Notes: generated by a model from the letters alone, not told the origin. 64,000 nucleotides of DNA from CAYLMG01 sp964464635 (GCA_964464635.1 CAYXGT010000002.1:1-64000), one strand, 5' to 3'. Numbered from the stretch's first letter, positions 39,482 to 48,202 are shown. A program made the numbers and translations.

Positions 39482-41041
39482 CTAATCGCTAACATCGTAG
39501 CCTAACTCTTTGAGTATCTGCTCACTCGATACACCGAGCTCCTTTTTCATCTGTGCCTCCTGAAGCTTCTCAGTCATATTTTCAGGCAGCGGGCTCGGAA
39601 AAATAACATCTACCGTCCTGTCACTCGCCGCCGTCTTATAAACGCCCGCCTTGTCGAGTATCTCCAAAACCATTCTGCATATATTCTTTATCCCTTCGCC
39701 ATAGGTAAATCTCTTTCGTTCAGTCTTACTGAGCATACCCATCAGGGTCAGCCGAAGCGCAACCGCGCTCGTAAGATTGCCCACCTTGCCCCTGATTACG
39801 CCCGCTACTATCGGCGTCACCGAGCTCGTCTTGTCCATCGCTTCACGAATCTCGTTGATGTGATTGTCCTCGCTCGGCGTATGGTTGTCACCGCCGAACT
39901 CCTCAATCGTAGCTTCCATATTATCCGTGCACCACATCCTGCCGGGCGACACCGGCTTGTCCTCGAAGCCCTCGATACCCTTACCCAGATACATCTTGAA
40001 AGATTGAAATGTTATCCGGTTCGACCTGTCACTCAGCCTCGTATTAAGCTCGTCCTGCAGCGGTATCAAAGGCTCGACGTCGCTTATCCCCTCGTAGTAA
40101 AAAGGCTGCGCCAGATTCTGAATGTGAACCACCGGCAGAAATCCCCACGGCAAATCCCCCTCAGAAATAAGTTTGCGATTCTCATACCGCTGCCACGCAT
40201 CCGAAGTGATAATCTCCGTCACCGCAATCGTCTCTCTGCTGTCCGTCACAGAACCTCCGCCCGATAAAAGACGCGACAGAAAAGTGCTCTTTCTGCTCAC
40301 GGCATTTCTCTTCTGATAAAAATGCTGAACGTAATACCTGATTTTCCTGTAATCGGTCTCATCCAGAACCGGCAGTGCTCTCGGTGCTTCAATCAGTTCC
40401 AGCCCGATTTTCTGTGCCAACTGCAGCACATCTTCCAAACTTGTGTTTTGAAGTGAAGGAGAAGTGAATTTCTCGAAGATTTCTTCGCCAGGCCTGACGA
40501 AACAATCGACGAAACCGTAAACACCTCCGAGCACCGCCATATCCTGGAAAAACCCTATACCGCCGTTAGCCGAAAATACGGCCTTTAATATCGCCTCTAT
40601 TTGCACCTTCTTTTGGCTGTCAGGCGATTTGGATATCAGACTCAGCGGCTTGCCGAACAAAAAGTCAACCGCTGCGTTTATTCGCCACGATATATCATTT
40701 TCTATTACAACCTCTTTTCGCTGTATGTCACCCACCGTTCTGCCGCCGAACACGCCCGTATTAGCCGAATGTACCAATCCTGTTATTCGTGCCGGCAGCC
40801 CGTACTCCTGGGCCTGTACATAGCATCTGCCGCTCTCGCTGACCTTTCTGCTGTACGTCCCGTTGCCGAAACTATCTACTATCGGATTCGCATAATATTC
40901 CCACAGCTTACCGAAATGTCTTTGAACCTCGGCCGAGCGTTCTTCGATAAGCCACTCGAGGAATTCCGCCTGAAGACCTTCGTCTCTAAATATCCCCGGC
41001 TCAAATCCCATATCAGCTCCTTTCATTCTGTCCTCTGCCAT
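39482..41041 (-). CDS. Phage portal protein
   Basis: A 519-residue protein. EWLIEERSAEVQRHFGKLWE, ISWRINAAVDFLFGKPLSL, YYVQHFYQKRNAVS, IPLQDELNTRLSDRSNRITF and the GGDNHTPSEDNHINEIREAM segment are typical of SPP1 gp6-like/DUF1073-like portals that form the dodecameric DNA entry ring. The first gene of the block in the direction of transcription. A terminase would be expected just upstream (beyond 41041), but only 314 bases of control-like DNA and then PEP-CTERM genes are present. Confidence 0.8.
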   Translation of the reverse strand: MAEDRMKGADMGFEPGIFRDEGLQAEFLEWLIEERSAEVQRHFGKLWEYYANPIVDSFGNGTYSRKVSESGRCYVQAQEYGLPARITGLVHSANTGVFGGRTVGDIQRKEVVIENDISWRINAAVDFLFGKPLSLISKSPDSQKKVQIEAILKAVFSANGGIGFFQDMAVLGGVYGFVDCFVRPGEEIFEKFTSPSLQNTSLEDVLQLAQKIGLELIEAPRALPVLDETDYRKIRYYVQHFYQKRNAVSRKSTFLSRLLSGGGSVTDSRETIAVTEIITSDAWQRYENRKLISEGDLPWGFLPVVHIQNLAQPFYYEGISDVEPLIPLQDELNTRLSDRSNRITFQSFKMYLGKGIEGFEDKPVSPGRMWCTDNMEATIEEFGGDNHTPSEDNHINEIREAMDKTSSVTPIVAGVIRGKVGNLTSAVALRLTLMGMLSKTERKRFTYGEGIKNICRMVLEILDKAGVYKTAASDRTVDVIFPSPLPENMTEKLQEAQMKKELGVSSEQILKELGYDVSD

Positions 41042-41138
41042 CCGTCATCTGTCATCCGTCCTCCGCTTTACGTCCTCTGCCCTCCGCTTGCCCTGAGCGA
41101 AGTCGAAGGGTCATACGCCCTCCGTCCTCCATAATTGG

Positions 41139-41342
41139 ACCCCCTTGCACGATCTTGCGCGCTTTCGCGTTTTTTTAAAGGCGTGAGTTTTCGTAAGTGC
41201 TTATGTGGAAAGGATTAAAAAAAATTTCAAAAAAATCGATTTTTCTATTTACCCCCTTGCACGATCTTGCGCGCCGCCCCCGTTTTTAAGCTAAAAATGA
41301 ACCCCGCTCTTACTACCCCCACCTCCATTTTTAAGCTAAAAA
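41139..41342. repeat. Repeated operator-like motifs before the portal gene
   Basis: Two exact 24-bp copies at 41139-41162 and 41251-41274 (core TTGCACGATCTTGCGC; they include a near-palindrome GCAxGATCxTGC) lie 112 bases apart. TTTTTAAGCTAAAAA occurs at 41283-41297 and again at 41328-41342. A poly-A/T tract (41213-41238) sits between. There is no gene here; before 41139 the 41042-41130 stretch holds tandem TCCGTC/TCTGTC-like repeats and a GCCCTGAGCGAAGTCGAAGG element. Confidence 0.75.
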
Positions 41343-41355
41343 CAACCCTTCGTGT

Positions 41356-42132
41356 TTAGTGATTTGACTGCTGAAAATCCCTTCGCCTCTTACTTCTGAT
41401 GAAAAAAGCCCCCAATCCAAGAAGCAAAACCGTCACCGGCTCAGGGATAAGATACTCAAATGTATTAACAGAAAATTGACGATTATCCGCTCGATCATAA
41501 TACCGACCACTTTGAAAAGAACTGAAAATATTAATGTCACCTAAGACAACAACTCTACCGGGACCGTACTCTCCGGCGATTACCAAAGCTTTATCTGTGC
41601 CTTCATACCACGCAACCTCTATTAGGTCACCGCTTGTTGACACTTCACCGACACTCTGAAAACCAATTTCACTAATTCCGTTAAATAATGGATGAGGGGC
41701 AAAATCCGATGTATAAACAGCATATGGATAACTCCCTATCTCCGAAACTCCAAGTGTAACGCCAAAAGCAGAAGCCACTGGCTGAAGCCTTTCATTAGAA
41801 GCAAGATTCATCTCCCCCATAATTAATAAGCCGCCACCATTAACCACGAAATCCTTGATTTTTTCGGCTTCTTCTGTTGTATAAGAAGTGAATTTTGAAG
41901 AACCAGCACAAACTACAGCTATATCATAAGATTCCGGATCATCTACTAAAAATCCATTATATGTGGTATCTATCTCAAATCCATATCCGGCAATATGATC
42001 GGAAAGCTCACTGAACCAAGCACTTGGAACATATCCGTATTCTCCATGACTCGCATCCCATAATACTGTTGCACCGGAAGCCTGAGCAGTCAATGCAAAT
42101 AGAAAAATGATTATCCCAGTTCTTTTTTCCAT
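41356..42132 (-). CDS. PEP-CTERM surface protein with GATase/ThuA-like domain, copy 1
   Basis: 258 residues. A signal peptide (GIIIFLFALTAQASG) precedes a domain with VLWDASHGEYGYVPSAW, YDIAVVCAGSSKFTSYT, FVVNGGGLLIMGEM and PGRVVVLGDINIF, a glutamine-amidotransferase/ThuA-like Rossmann pattern. The C terminus IPEPVTVLLLGLGAFFIRSKRRR is a PEP-CTERM sorting tag (PEP, helix, basic end) for exosortase/archaeosortase-type processing at the cell surface. ATG 42132 behind GGAGACGGGAG is preferred over 42168. Paralogue of the next gene. Exosortase is not in the window. Confidence 0.8.
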   Translation of the reverse strand: MEKRTGIIIFLFALTAQASGATVLWDASHGEYGYVPSAWFSELSDHIAGYGFEIDTTYNGFLVDDPESYDIAVVCAGSSKFTSYTTEEAEKIKDFVVNGGGLLIMGEMNLASNERLQPVASAFGVTLGVSEIGSYPYAVYTSDFAPHPLFNGISEIGFQSVGEVSTSGDLIEVAWYEGTDKALVIAGEYGPGRVVVLGDINIFSSFQSGRYYDRADNRQFSVNTFEYLIPEPVTVLLLGLGAFFIRSKRRRDFQQSNH

Positions 42133-42197
42133 CTCCCGTCTCCTTCTCCAAAAACCCCCCCCCGCCAACTAATAATCATTATAAATAAGATGTATCA

Positions 42198-42292
42198 ACT
42201 ATGTCAAGCAAAAAATGTGTTTTTATCGGACAATATGCAAAGATACATCACGCATTTAATCCATTGTAAGATTCGCCGATTAAGTCTTATGA
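42198..42292. repeat. Copy A of a ~100-bp element upstream of the PEP-CTERM genes
   Basis: TGTCAAGCAAAAAATGTG begins the element, which continues with TTTTTATCGGACAATATGCA, ATACATCACGCATTTAATCC and ATTGTAAGATTCGCCGATTA. The same order is found in copy B at 43210-43309. Copy A lies 66 bases upstream of copy 1 and overlaps the final codons of the second PEP-CTERM gene. Confidence 0.7.
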
Positions 42293-43071
42293 TATATTCG
42301 CCGCTGAAAACCTCTTCGCCTCTTACTTCTGATGAATAAAGCCCCCAATCCAAAAAGCAAAACCGTCCCCGGCTCAGGAACAAGATATTCGATGGTGTTC
42401 AGAGCAAGGCTCAAGTTATCGTATTCATACAAATATGTGTTGTCAAAGGGTCCTTTACTGATGGAATCACCAATTAAAATTGCTCTTCCATTACCAGGTT
42501 CTACTACTGCCATGATTGTATTTCCCTCGTATCGGGCTAATGAAATTCCATCTGTTAGGGATAATGTGCAGGCCAAATAAATTCCGAATTCATTAACTTG
42601 TGTATCTGGTAGATTTATACCATCCGTAACAAAGTGACCATAAGTTATATCAGTAATCACTCCTGAGCAGTCATTTTTGTTATACGTCACACCCCAACGA
42701 GATGAAATGGTATTACAGTTATCGGGTATGTTATCAATGGTTTGTCTACCTCCTCCTAACCATAGTCCGTGACCAGCCTCGACCCAATTAGAAATGATAT
42801 TAGCTTCGCTCAAAGTGAGATCGTTTATTTGTCCAGGTAAAAATAGAACGTACGTGTCGAAACTGGCAAGAGCGTCTTCTGTAATTGGTGATGTGTTGTG
42901 ATATATTGTATGTCCATTTGTCTCAAGCTCAAGTTCCATTTTATCTGTGAATCGTTTAGCATCCGAACTGTAGTAGTGGTCTATAAGTATTGTACCTGCA
43001 ACTAGATTTGTAGTTGCCCTCAAAACAAGAGACGTTGTCAATATAGACAAAAATATGTATTTCATTTTCAT
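42280..43071 (-). CDS. PEP-CTERM surface protein with GATase/ThuA-like domain, copy 2
   Basis: 263 residues with a signal peptide (IFLSILTTSLVLRATTNLVAG, split as LTTSLVLRATTNLVAG), a similar Rossmann-type domain (ASFDTYVLFLPGQINDL, GHGLWLGGGRQTID, GNGRAILIGDSISKG), and the tag VPEPGTVLLFGLGALFIRSK. It aligns along its length with copy 1. The ribosome site is weak (only A-rich sequence before the ATG). Copy A of the 100-bp element overlaps its stop; copy B lies 139 bases upstream of its start, consistent with a gene-plus-control duplication. Confidence 0.8.
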   Translation of the reverse strand: MKMKYIFLSILTTSLVLRATTNLVAGTILIDHYYSSDAKRFTDKMELELETNGHTIYHNTSPITEDALASFDTYVLFLPGQINDLTLSEANIISNWVEAGHGLWLGGGRQTIDNIPDNCNTISSRWGVTYNKNDCSGVITDITYGHFVTDGINLPDTQVNEFGIYLACTLSLTDGISLARYEGNTIMAVVEPGNGRAILIGDSISKGPFDNTYLYEYDNLSLALNTIEYLVPEPGTVLLFGLGALFIRSKRRRGFQRRIYHKT

Positions 43072-43209
43072 TTTATTTTTTTAAAATAATATATTCTTTA
43101 TTTTTAAATTTATCCCGGAATATTTTATATGGCTAATATTGTGTTAATTGTCTCCTTTTATTAAACTTTCTCCGAGTAATGTTAAGGTTACTATAAAGTT
43201 TTTTATTGC

Positions 43210-43309
43210 CTATGTCAAGCAAAAAAATATCGTTTTTATCGGACAATTTACAAATATACATCACGCACTTCATCCATTGTGAGATTCGCCGATTAACTCT
43301 TTTGATAGA
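43210..43309. repeat. Copy B of the ~100-bp element
   Basis: TGTCAAGCAAAAAAATATCG, TTTTTATCGGACAATTTACA, ATACATCACGCACTTCATCC and ATTGTGAGATTCGCCGATTA repeat copy A with small changes. It sits upstream of the second PEP-CTERM gene. Confidence 0.7.
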
Positions 43310-43439
43310 TTTGACACTTTTCCTCCGCTGTTCGAGTTTAAAAAAAATAAAGGGGGGAGCATATTGTTGTAATCGAGATAAAGGATTATTTTCCTTCTTA
43401 CAGCTCAAAAAGGTTTCGAAGATATCGGCCTGAGGTATA

Positions 43440-43630
43440 ACGGGTATTCACCTGATTGAAGTCGGTGAATATTACCCACATCCTTATATCACCCTGCCTC
43501 TCTTCTCACCAAATCTTTTCACCGCTGCTCCTCACTCTTTCTTTTCACCACACCTTCCTCACTCTTTTCTTTTCATCACCCCTTCTAATAACCTCTATCT
43601 CTTTTCAATATGCCCCCCTATATACTTTAA
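43440..43630. repeat. Strand-asymmetric (polypurine/pyrimidine) tract with an inverted repeat
   Basis: GGGTATTCACC (43442-43452) and GGTGAATATTACCC (43464-43477) form an inverted repeat. From 43480 to 43620 the plus strand is C/T-rich with repeated TCACCnCT and CTTTTC units, so the minus transcript is purine-rich with repeats of GTGA(A/G)AAGA. No gene here. Confidence 0.6.
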
Positions 43631-43658
43631 ATTTTATCTTGACTTTAAATCGAGTCAA
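43631..43658 (-). promoter_or_regulatory. Promoter upstream of the purine-rich leader
   Basis: On the minus strand TTGACT (43658-43653), 16 bases, TAAAAT (43636-43631). It is embedded in the inverted repeat CTTGACT..AGTCAAG and would transcribe the purine-rich leader toward the second PEP-CTERM gene. Confidence 0.5.
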
Positions 43659-43735
43659 GAAAAAAAATGCTTTTTCAGTTTAATTTTTTGTGATTGTCAG
43701 CCTTTCTGTCCATAGCTGATTCGCCCTTTTTTCCG

Positions 43736-44947
43736 TCAATTCAGGGCGTAAGCCTTATCTTCTTTTATAAAAAGATAATAGAGCCGACCCTCCTGGTACG
43801 TCATCCCCGCGATTTTTCCCGCTGTATCGCCCACCCCGATATACATATCACACCTGCCCGGCGCGCGAATCGCCCCGCCCGTATCCTGGTCGAGTGCAAA
43901 TCCGCTGTAAACCGATTTACTTATAACCCCGCCGCTCTCTCGCGGCAGATACGTCGAAACATAAGTTAACGCCGCCCGCGGAAAAATCGATTTATCAGTC
44001 GCTATCGAGCGCATCTCTGTCACCGGCTCATTCAAACTGCCTCTGGGCGGGCCGTCCTCGCCCTTGAAGAAAACAAAACGCGGATTCAGCCGTGTATATT
44101 GTTTTACTCTGTCCGCGTGTCTCTTGAAATAATCTATCATCGCCGACAGACTCAATTGACTCTCGCTTATCGAGCCGTCGGCAACCATCGCCTTTGAAAT
44201 GCTTTTATACTCCCACCCGTTATTCGCGGCATAACCAACGCCGACGACTTCGCCGTCCGACATCCGAATCTTCGCAGAGCCCTGCACGTGCGCAACGTAT
44301 GCCTCGAACGCATCGCCAAGCCACACAAGCTCGTTACCCCTGAGCATATTCGTATTCTCAATAACCGCTCGCGACGGATACTTACTCACTCCGCCGTCCA
44401 TTGTGCGTCTGCCTAAAATCTCTCCGTCCGCACCCTTGACTAAATCTTCCGGCTGCCTGTAAAGGGCGTACTGAAACCGGCTGGTCTGTACCGTTGAGCC
44501 GTCTAATATCGGCGTATAGTAACCCGTGAACAAAACCGTCCCTTCCCCGTCGCAGCCGACCGACGTATAAACGTCGAAATTCTCTCGTATCGCATCATTG
44601 AGCTGCTTTCCAGCCAATCCGGAATCAAGAAGTTCTGAGAATTTTTTCAGGCTCGCGATTGCCCGAGAATGGCTAATCCCGCATATCGGATAATATCTCT
44701 TACTCGAAGGCTTATTGAGGTAATTAAGACTATTACCGACCGCCTCTCGCAAATCTTTTACATTCGTACAGCCGAACGTGAAATCCGGAACCTCCCAAGG
44801 TTCGGTAACCTTTCGCAGTGCCTGTTCGCCCGGTCCTAAGGGCCTGTCATACGAGAACGGCTCAATTTCACGCCTTGCCGCAGGCTTGCAGCCGGCGAAT
44901 AAACTCAAAATCACAACCACTAATATGAAATAAATCCTTATTTTCAT
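43736..44947 (-). CDS. mltA: MltA-type membrane-bound lytic murein transglycosylase
   Basis: A 403-residue lipoprotein: lipobox LFAGC (Cys about 20), then an MltA domain (GTVLFTGYYTPILDGS, RRTMDGGVSKYPSRAVIENT, LVWLGDAFEAYVAHVQGSAK) and the C-terminal 3D domain (AALTYVSTYLPRESGG, GFALDQDTGGAIRAPGRCDM, DMYIGVGDTAGKIAG). The 3D acidic residues and the catalytic Asp in FALDQDTGGAI belong to the family. It cuts peptidoglycan to 1,6-anhydro products at the outer membrane. ATG 44947 after GGAGAAAAAT is preferred to the longer frame (44992). Confidence 0.88.
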   Translation of the reverse strand: MKIRIYFILVVVILSLFAGCKPAARREIEPFSYDRPLGPGEQALRKVTEPWEVPDFTFGCTNVKDLREAVGNSLNYLNKPSSKRYYPICGISHSRAIASLKKFSELLDSGLAGKQLNDAIRENFDVYTSVGCDGEGTVLFTGYYTPILDGSTVQTSRFQYALYRQPEDLVKGADGEILGRRTMDGGVSKYPSRAVIENTNMLRGNELVWLGDAFEAYVAHVQGSAKIRMSDGEVVGVGYAANNGWEYKSISKAMVADGSISESQLSLSAMIDYFKRHADRVKQYTRLNPRFVFFKGEDGPPRGSLNEPVTEMRSIATDKSIFPRAALTYVSTYLPRESGGVISKSVYSGFALDQDTGGAIRAPGRCDMYIGVGDTAGKIAGMTYQEGRLYYLFIKEDKAYALN

Positions 44948-45176
44948 ATTTTTCTCCGTCTTTTTGAGACAAAAAACAGTACCAGAAAGCAAAAAAGCAT
45001 TATTAAAACAAATCGGCTATATGCACAAAATTGCTGAAAAATTTTAAAATAACAGGCCCGAAAGAATTAAAAACCAGGAGAAGAGGGTACGAACGAGCGT
45101 TCGTAGTGACTGCGCAAAATCCGGTGATTCGACTACGCAAGATTGTGTATCTGGACTACGAAAGAACGTGCGCACT
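44948..45176. other. Intergenic DNA between mltA and dxs
   Basis: No gene seen. It includes ACGAACGAGCGTTCGT (an imperfect inverted repeat) and repeated 'GACTACG' phrases such as CGACTACGCAAGATTGTGTA and GGACTACGAAAGAACG. Confidence 0.5.
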
Positions 45177-45212
45177 ACTAATACATATACTAATACAGAG
45201 ACTAATACAGGT
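45177..45212. repeat. Three 12-bp tandem repeats
   Basis: ACTAATACATAT, ACTAATACAGAG, ACTAATACAGGT lie head to tail. Further along, GCCTGCCTGTGGGCAGGC (45234-45251) is a palindrome. Confidence 0.7.
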
Positions 45213-45372
45213 ACTGCAGCCGACTTGTCTATGCCTGCCTGTGGGCAGGCAAGTCGTCTGCTGAAACAAAAAGAGCGGCTGCAGGCCATAAGTCCTTTTT
45301 GCAAAAGGATTTTGATTCGGAATTCGGATTTTTACTGTTGAATTTTCGCCTTTTTCGTTGTATGATGTATCG

Positions 45373-47346
45373 ATGACAAAAATGCTCGAAGCAATCAACA
45401 GCCCGCAGGATTTGAAGAATCTGCCCGTCGGCGGCTTACAATCCCTGGCAGACGAAATAAGGAGCTTCATACTAAATTCCGTCAGCAGGACAGGCGGACA
45501 TCTCGCCAGCAGTCTCGGTGTGGTGGAATTAACCGTAGCTCTGCACTACGTCTTCGATTTCAGCAGGGACAAGTTATTGTGGGACGTCGGCCACCAATGC
45601 TATGCTCACAAGATAATCACCGGCAGAAAGGATAAATTTGCACGAATACGCAAGCCGAAAGGCCTGAGTGGATTTCCCGACCCGGCTGAGAGCGAGTTTG
45701 ACCAGTTCACCGTCGGTCACGCAGGCACATCAATAGCAACAGCTTTGGGTATGGCGCTCGGCCAAAAGAAGAACAGCAGTAAAGAAAAAATCGTAGCTCT
45801 CGTCGGTGATGCGAGTATCGTCAACGGCCTGTCGTTTGAGGCATTGAACAATCTCGGTCTCGTTGACAGGCAGCTATTGATTGTTCTCAACGACAACTCG
45901 ATGGCTATTGACGCCACGCAGGGTGCTCTCGCGAAATACTTTTCTAAAATCAGGCTCAGCCAGACCTACGAGGATTTGCGAAGGACCACCAACAACATCC
46001 TGGAGCATATGCCCGTCATCGGCAAAAGCGTCGAGGAAGCGATTGGGAAAATCAAGAAAAGCATTCGAATGGCCTTACCTGCCAGCCAGATGTTTGAGAG
46101 TCTCAACATCCCTTACTTCGGGCCTGTGGACGGCCACGATATTGCTTCATTGATAAAATTATTCAAAGCTCTCGCAGACCTGAATCATCCCGCGATACTG
46201 CACGTTTATACCAAAAAGGGCAAAGGTTTTGTCCCTGCGGAAGAAGACAAGCCGAGATTTCATTCGACCGGCCCTTTCAAAATGAATGGTGACAGTGACG
46301 AATCCGATTCAGCCCTGCCCAAGCGCAGCTTCACCGATGTATTCGGTGAGTGCCTCGTCGAGCTTGCGAAAAAAGACAAAAGAATCGTCGCCATCACTTC
46401 CGCTATGCGCGACGGCACAGGTTTGAGTGAGTTCAGCAAAAAGTTTCCCGGCAGGTTTTTCGACGTGGGTATAGCGGAAAGTGCTGCGGTTGATATAGCT
46501 GCTGGTATAGCGAAGGCAGGTTTAAAACCGGTGGTCTGTATCTATTCGACGTTTCTGCAGCGAAGCTTCGACCAGCTCTTCCAGGAGGTCTCGCTTCAGA
46601 ATCTGCCTGTAGTCTTTTGCATAGACCGTGCAGGTCTTGTCGGCGCCGACGGTCCCACCCATCACGGCCTGATGGATATCGGCTACCTCAGGATGCTGCC
46701 GAACGTAGTGCTTGCGGCGCCTGCGAACGAAATCGAGATGAAGCTCGCGCTTGAGTATGCTCTCACCGCCGGCAGGTGCGTCTGCATCCGGTATCCGAGG
46801 GACATTGTTCCGCCGGCAGAGTTCGACAGGCCGGCGTGCAGCAAGCCGTTCAGGACAGGCAGGAGCGTGACAGTAAGAAAGTCTAAAGGCTCTTCCGTGG
46901 TTATTGTCAGTTACGGCAGTATGCTTTGTGAAAGCCTTAAGGCTGCTGAGAAACTAAGTGACGAGGGAATCAAAGTTGATGTTATCAATGCGAGGTTTGC
47001 GGCACCGATTGATGGGCAGATTTTGTCTTTACTGCAGCAGGATAAAAGTATAATTATTGTAGAGGACCACAGCGTCGCTTGTGGGTTCGGCTCCGCGGTG
47101 CTTGAGCTGGCTGCGGCAAAAACGGCTGATTTCGCAGATAAGAAGAAAAACGCTGCGAATTTATCGGCAAATCGGATTCGGCTTTTGGGCGTTCCAGCCA
47201 GATTTATAGAGCGAGGTTCGAGGGCAAAGCAATTTATGCAGGCCGGCATTAGTGCCGATAATATTCAAAAGGCTGTAAAACAAATGATAAATGCAGCCGG
47301 CAGCAAAAAGAGAAAAAGCACAAGGAAAAAGGTGGTTACAAGATGA
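45373..47346 (+). CDS. dxs: 1-deoxy-D-xylulose-5-phosphate synthase
   Basis: A 657-residue thiamine-dependent enzyme starting the MEP isoprenoid pathway from pyruvate and glyceraldehyde-3-phosphate. Features: LASSLGVVELTVALHYVFD, VGHQCYAHKIITGR, VGHAGTSIATALGMALG, the TPP-binding GDASIVNGLSFEALNN, the transketolase-like DGTGLSEFSKKFPGRFFDVG and DRAGLVGADGPTHHG. Possible starts in frame are TTG 45358, ATG 45373 and ATG 45382; MTKMLEAINSPQDLKNL resembles the usual N terminus, so 45373 is chosen, without a clear ribosome site. Its stop overlaps nadK by four bases. ispA lies nearby on the other strand. Confidence 0.95.
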   Translation: MTKMLEAINSPQDLKNLPVGGLQSLADEIRSFILNSVSRTGGHLASSLGVVELTVALHYVFDFSRDKLLWDVGHQCYAHKIITGRKDKFARIRKPKGLSGFPDPAESEFDQFTVGHAGTSIATALGMALGQKKNSSKEKIVALVGDASIVNGLSFEALNNLGLVDRQLLIVLNDNSMAIDATQGALAKYFSKIRLSQTYEDLRRTTNNILEHMPVIGKSVEEAIGKIKKSIRMALPASQMFESLNIPYFGPVDGHDIASLIKLFKALADLNHPAILHVYTKKGKGFVPAEEDKPRFHSTGPFKMNGDSDESDSALPKRSFTDVFGECLVELAKKDKRIVAITSAMRDGTGLSEFSKKFPGRFFDVGIAESAAVDIAAGIAKAGLKPVVCIYSTFLQRSFDQLFQEVSLQNLPVVFCIDRAGLVGADGPTHHGLMDIGYLRMLPNVVLAAPANEIEMKLALEYALTAGRCVCIRYPRDIVPPAEFDRPACSKPFRTGRSVTVRKSKGSSVVIVSYGSMLCESLKAAEKLSDEGIKVDVINARFAAPIDGQILSLLQQDKSIIIVEDHSVACGFGSAVLELAAAKTADFADKKKNAANLSANRIRLLGVPARFIERGSRAKQFMQAGISADNIQKAVKQMINAAGSKKRKSTRKKVVTR

Positions 47347-48200
47347 GCGGCAAAAAGCCCAGATTGATAATTTTTGCCGACACGGGGAAGAATAACGTCG
47401 GTTCTGCCGTTGACGAATTTTCAGAGTTTGTCAAAGGCAAGGCCGAGATAGTGGACAATTGTGATGTCAGAAGTTTCAGACCCCAGATTCTAAAAGGCTG
47501 CGACTATGCAGTGGTGTTCGGCGGTGACGGCAGTATCATTTCTGCGGCCAGGGCGCTTAGTGACAGCAAAGTGCCGGTTATAGGAGTCAATCTCGGAAAG
47601 CTCGGTTTTCTTGCTGAGTTCAGCGTCGAAGAATTAAAAGATTATTTCGACCAGATAGCTTCTGGCAAGGCGCGAATCGAGCGAAGAATGATGCTGAAAT
47701 GCCGCGTTATGCGCGACGGAAAACAGATTTTCAGCTCCAAAGCGATTAACGATGTTTTCATAACTGCGGGAATTCCCTTCAGGATGATAGAGCTTCTGAT
47801 AAAGGTTGATAGCCATGCTCTCGCGGGATGCGTAAGTGACGGACTGATAATCTCCACGCCGACCGGCTCGACAGCATATAACCTGTCAACGGGAGGACCC
47901 ATACTCTCCGGAAAAATGGAAGCAATGGTAATTACACCTATATGTCCACATTCACTAAGCTTCAGGCCTATTGTTATAGGCGGTGACAGTAAAACCGAAA
48001 TCGTCGGCATTCAGGTCAATGAGGGTACCGCTGTTTCCATCGACGGCCAGTTGTCACAAAGCCTGTCGGCTGGTGATATCATCGAGGTCGCAAAAGAAGA
48101 CAGCTCCTTCCTTGTGGTTAATAATCCTGTAAGGAGTCAATGGGATACAATGGCCGCTAAACTCGGATGGGCGGAAAAGCCGAAGTATAAGAAAGAGTAA
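47343..48200 (+). CDS. nadK: NAD kinase
   Basis: A 285-residue enzyme making NADP from NAD. The catalytic GGDGSIISAAR (about residues 60-70), VNLGKLGFLAEF and TPTGSTAYNLSTGGPIL are diagnostic. It overlaps dxs by four bases (ATGA), a link that supplies NADPH for the MEP reductoisomerase. Ends near a pair of dispersed palindromes. Confidence 0.95.
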   Translation: MSGKKPRLIIFADTGKNNVGSAVDEFSEFVKGKAEIVDNCDVRSFRPQILKGCDYAVVFGGDGSIISAARALSDSKVPVIGVNLGKLGFLAEFSVEELKDYFDQIASGKARIERRMMLKCRVMRDGKQIFSSKAINDVFITAGIPFRMIELLIKVDSHALAGCVSDGLIISTPTGSTAYNLSTGGPILSGKMEAMVITPICPHSLSFRPIVIGGDSKTEIVGIQVNEGTAVSIDGQLSQSLSAGDIIEVAKEDSSFLVVNNPVRSQWDTMAAKLGWAEKPKYKKE

Positions 48201-48202
48201 GC

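Larger units (their letters stand above)
27448..41041 (-). mobile_element. Phage-derived structural block without a recognised terminase, integrase or tape measure
   Basis: About 17 minus-strand genes in tight array, read from portal (41041) to a small protein at 27448, with several four-base overlaps. Recognised: portal, scaffold-like, SU10-type major capsid, tail hub-like, helicase-primase. All frames are open, with no frameshift seen. Normal packaging genes upstream of portal are missing: the DNA before the portal is control-like repeats followed by PEP-CTERM genes. Two host-type palindromes lie inside (30499, 36901). One plus-strand membrane gene (29351) lies within. Borders and attachment sites were not found. 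Confidence 0.7.

Noticed and set aside
42133..42168. Longer start of PEP-CTERM copy 1
   Set aside because: Twelve extra Arg/Gly residues lie before a normal signal peptide; ATG 42132 has the better ribosome site.
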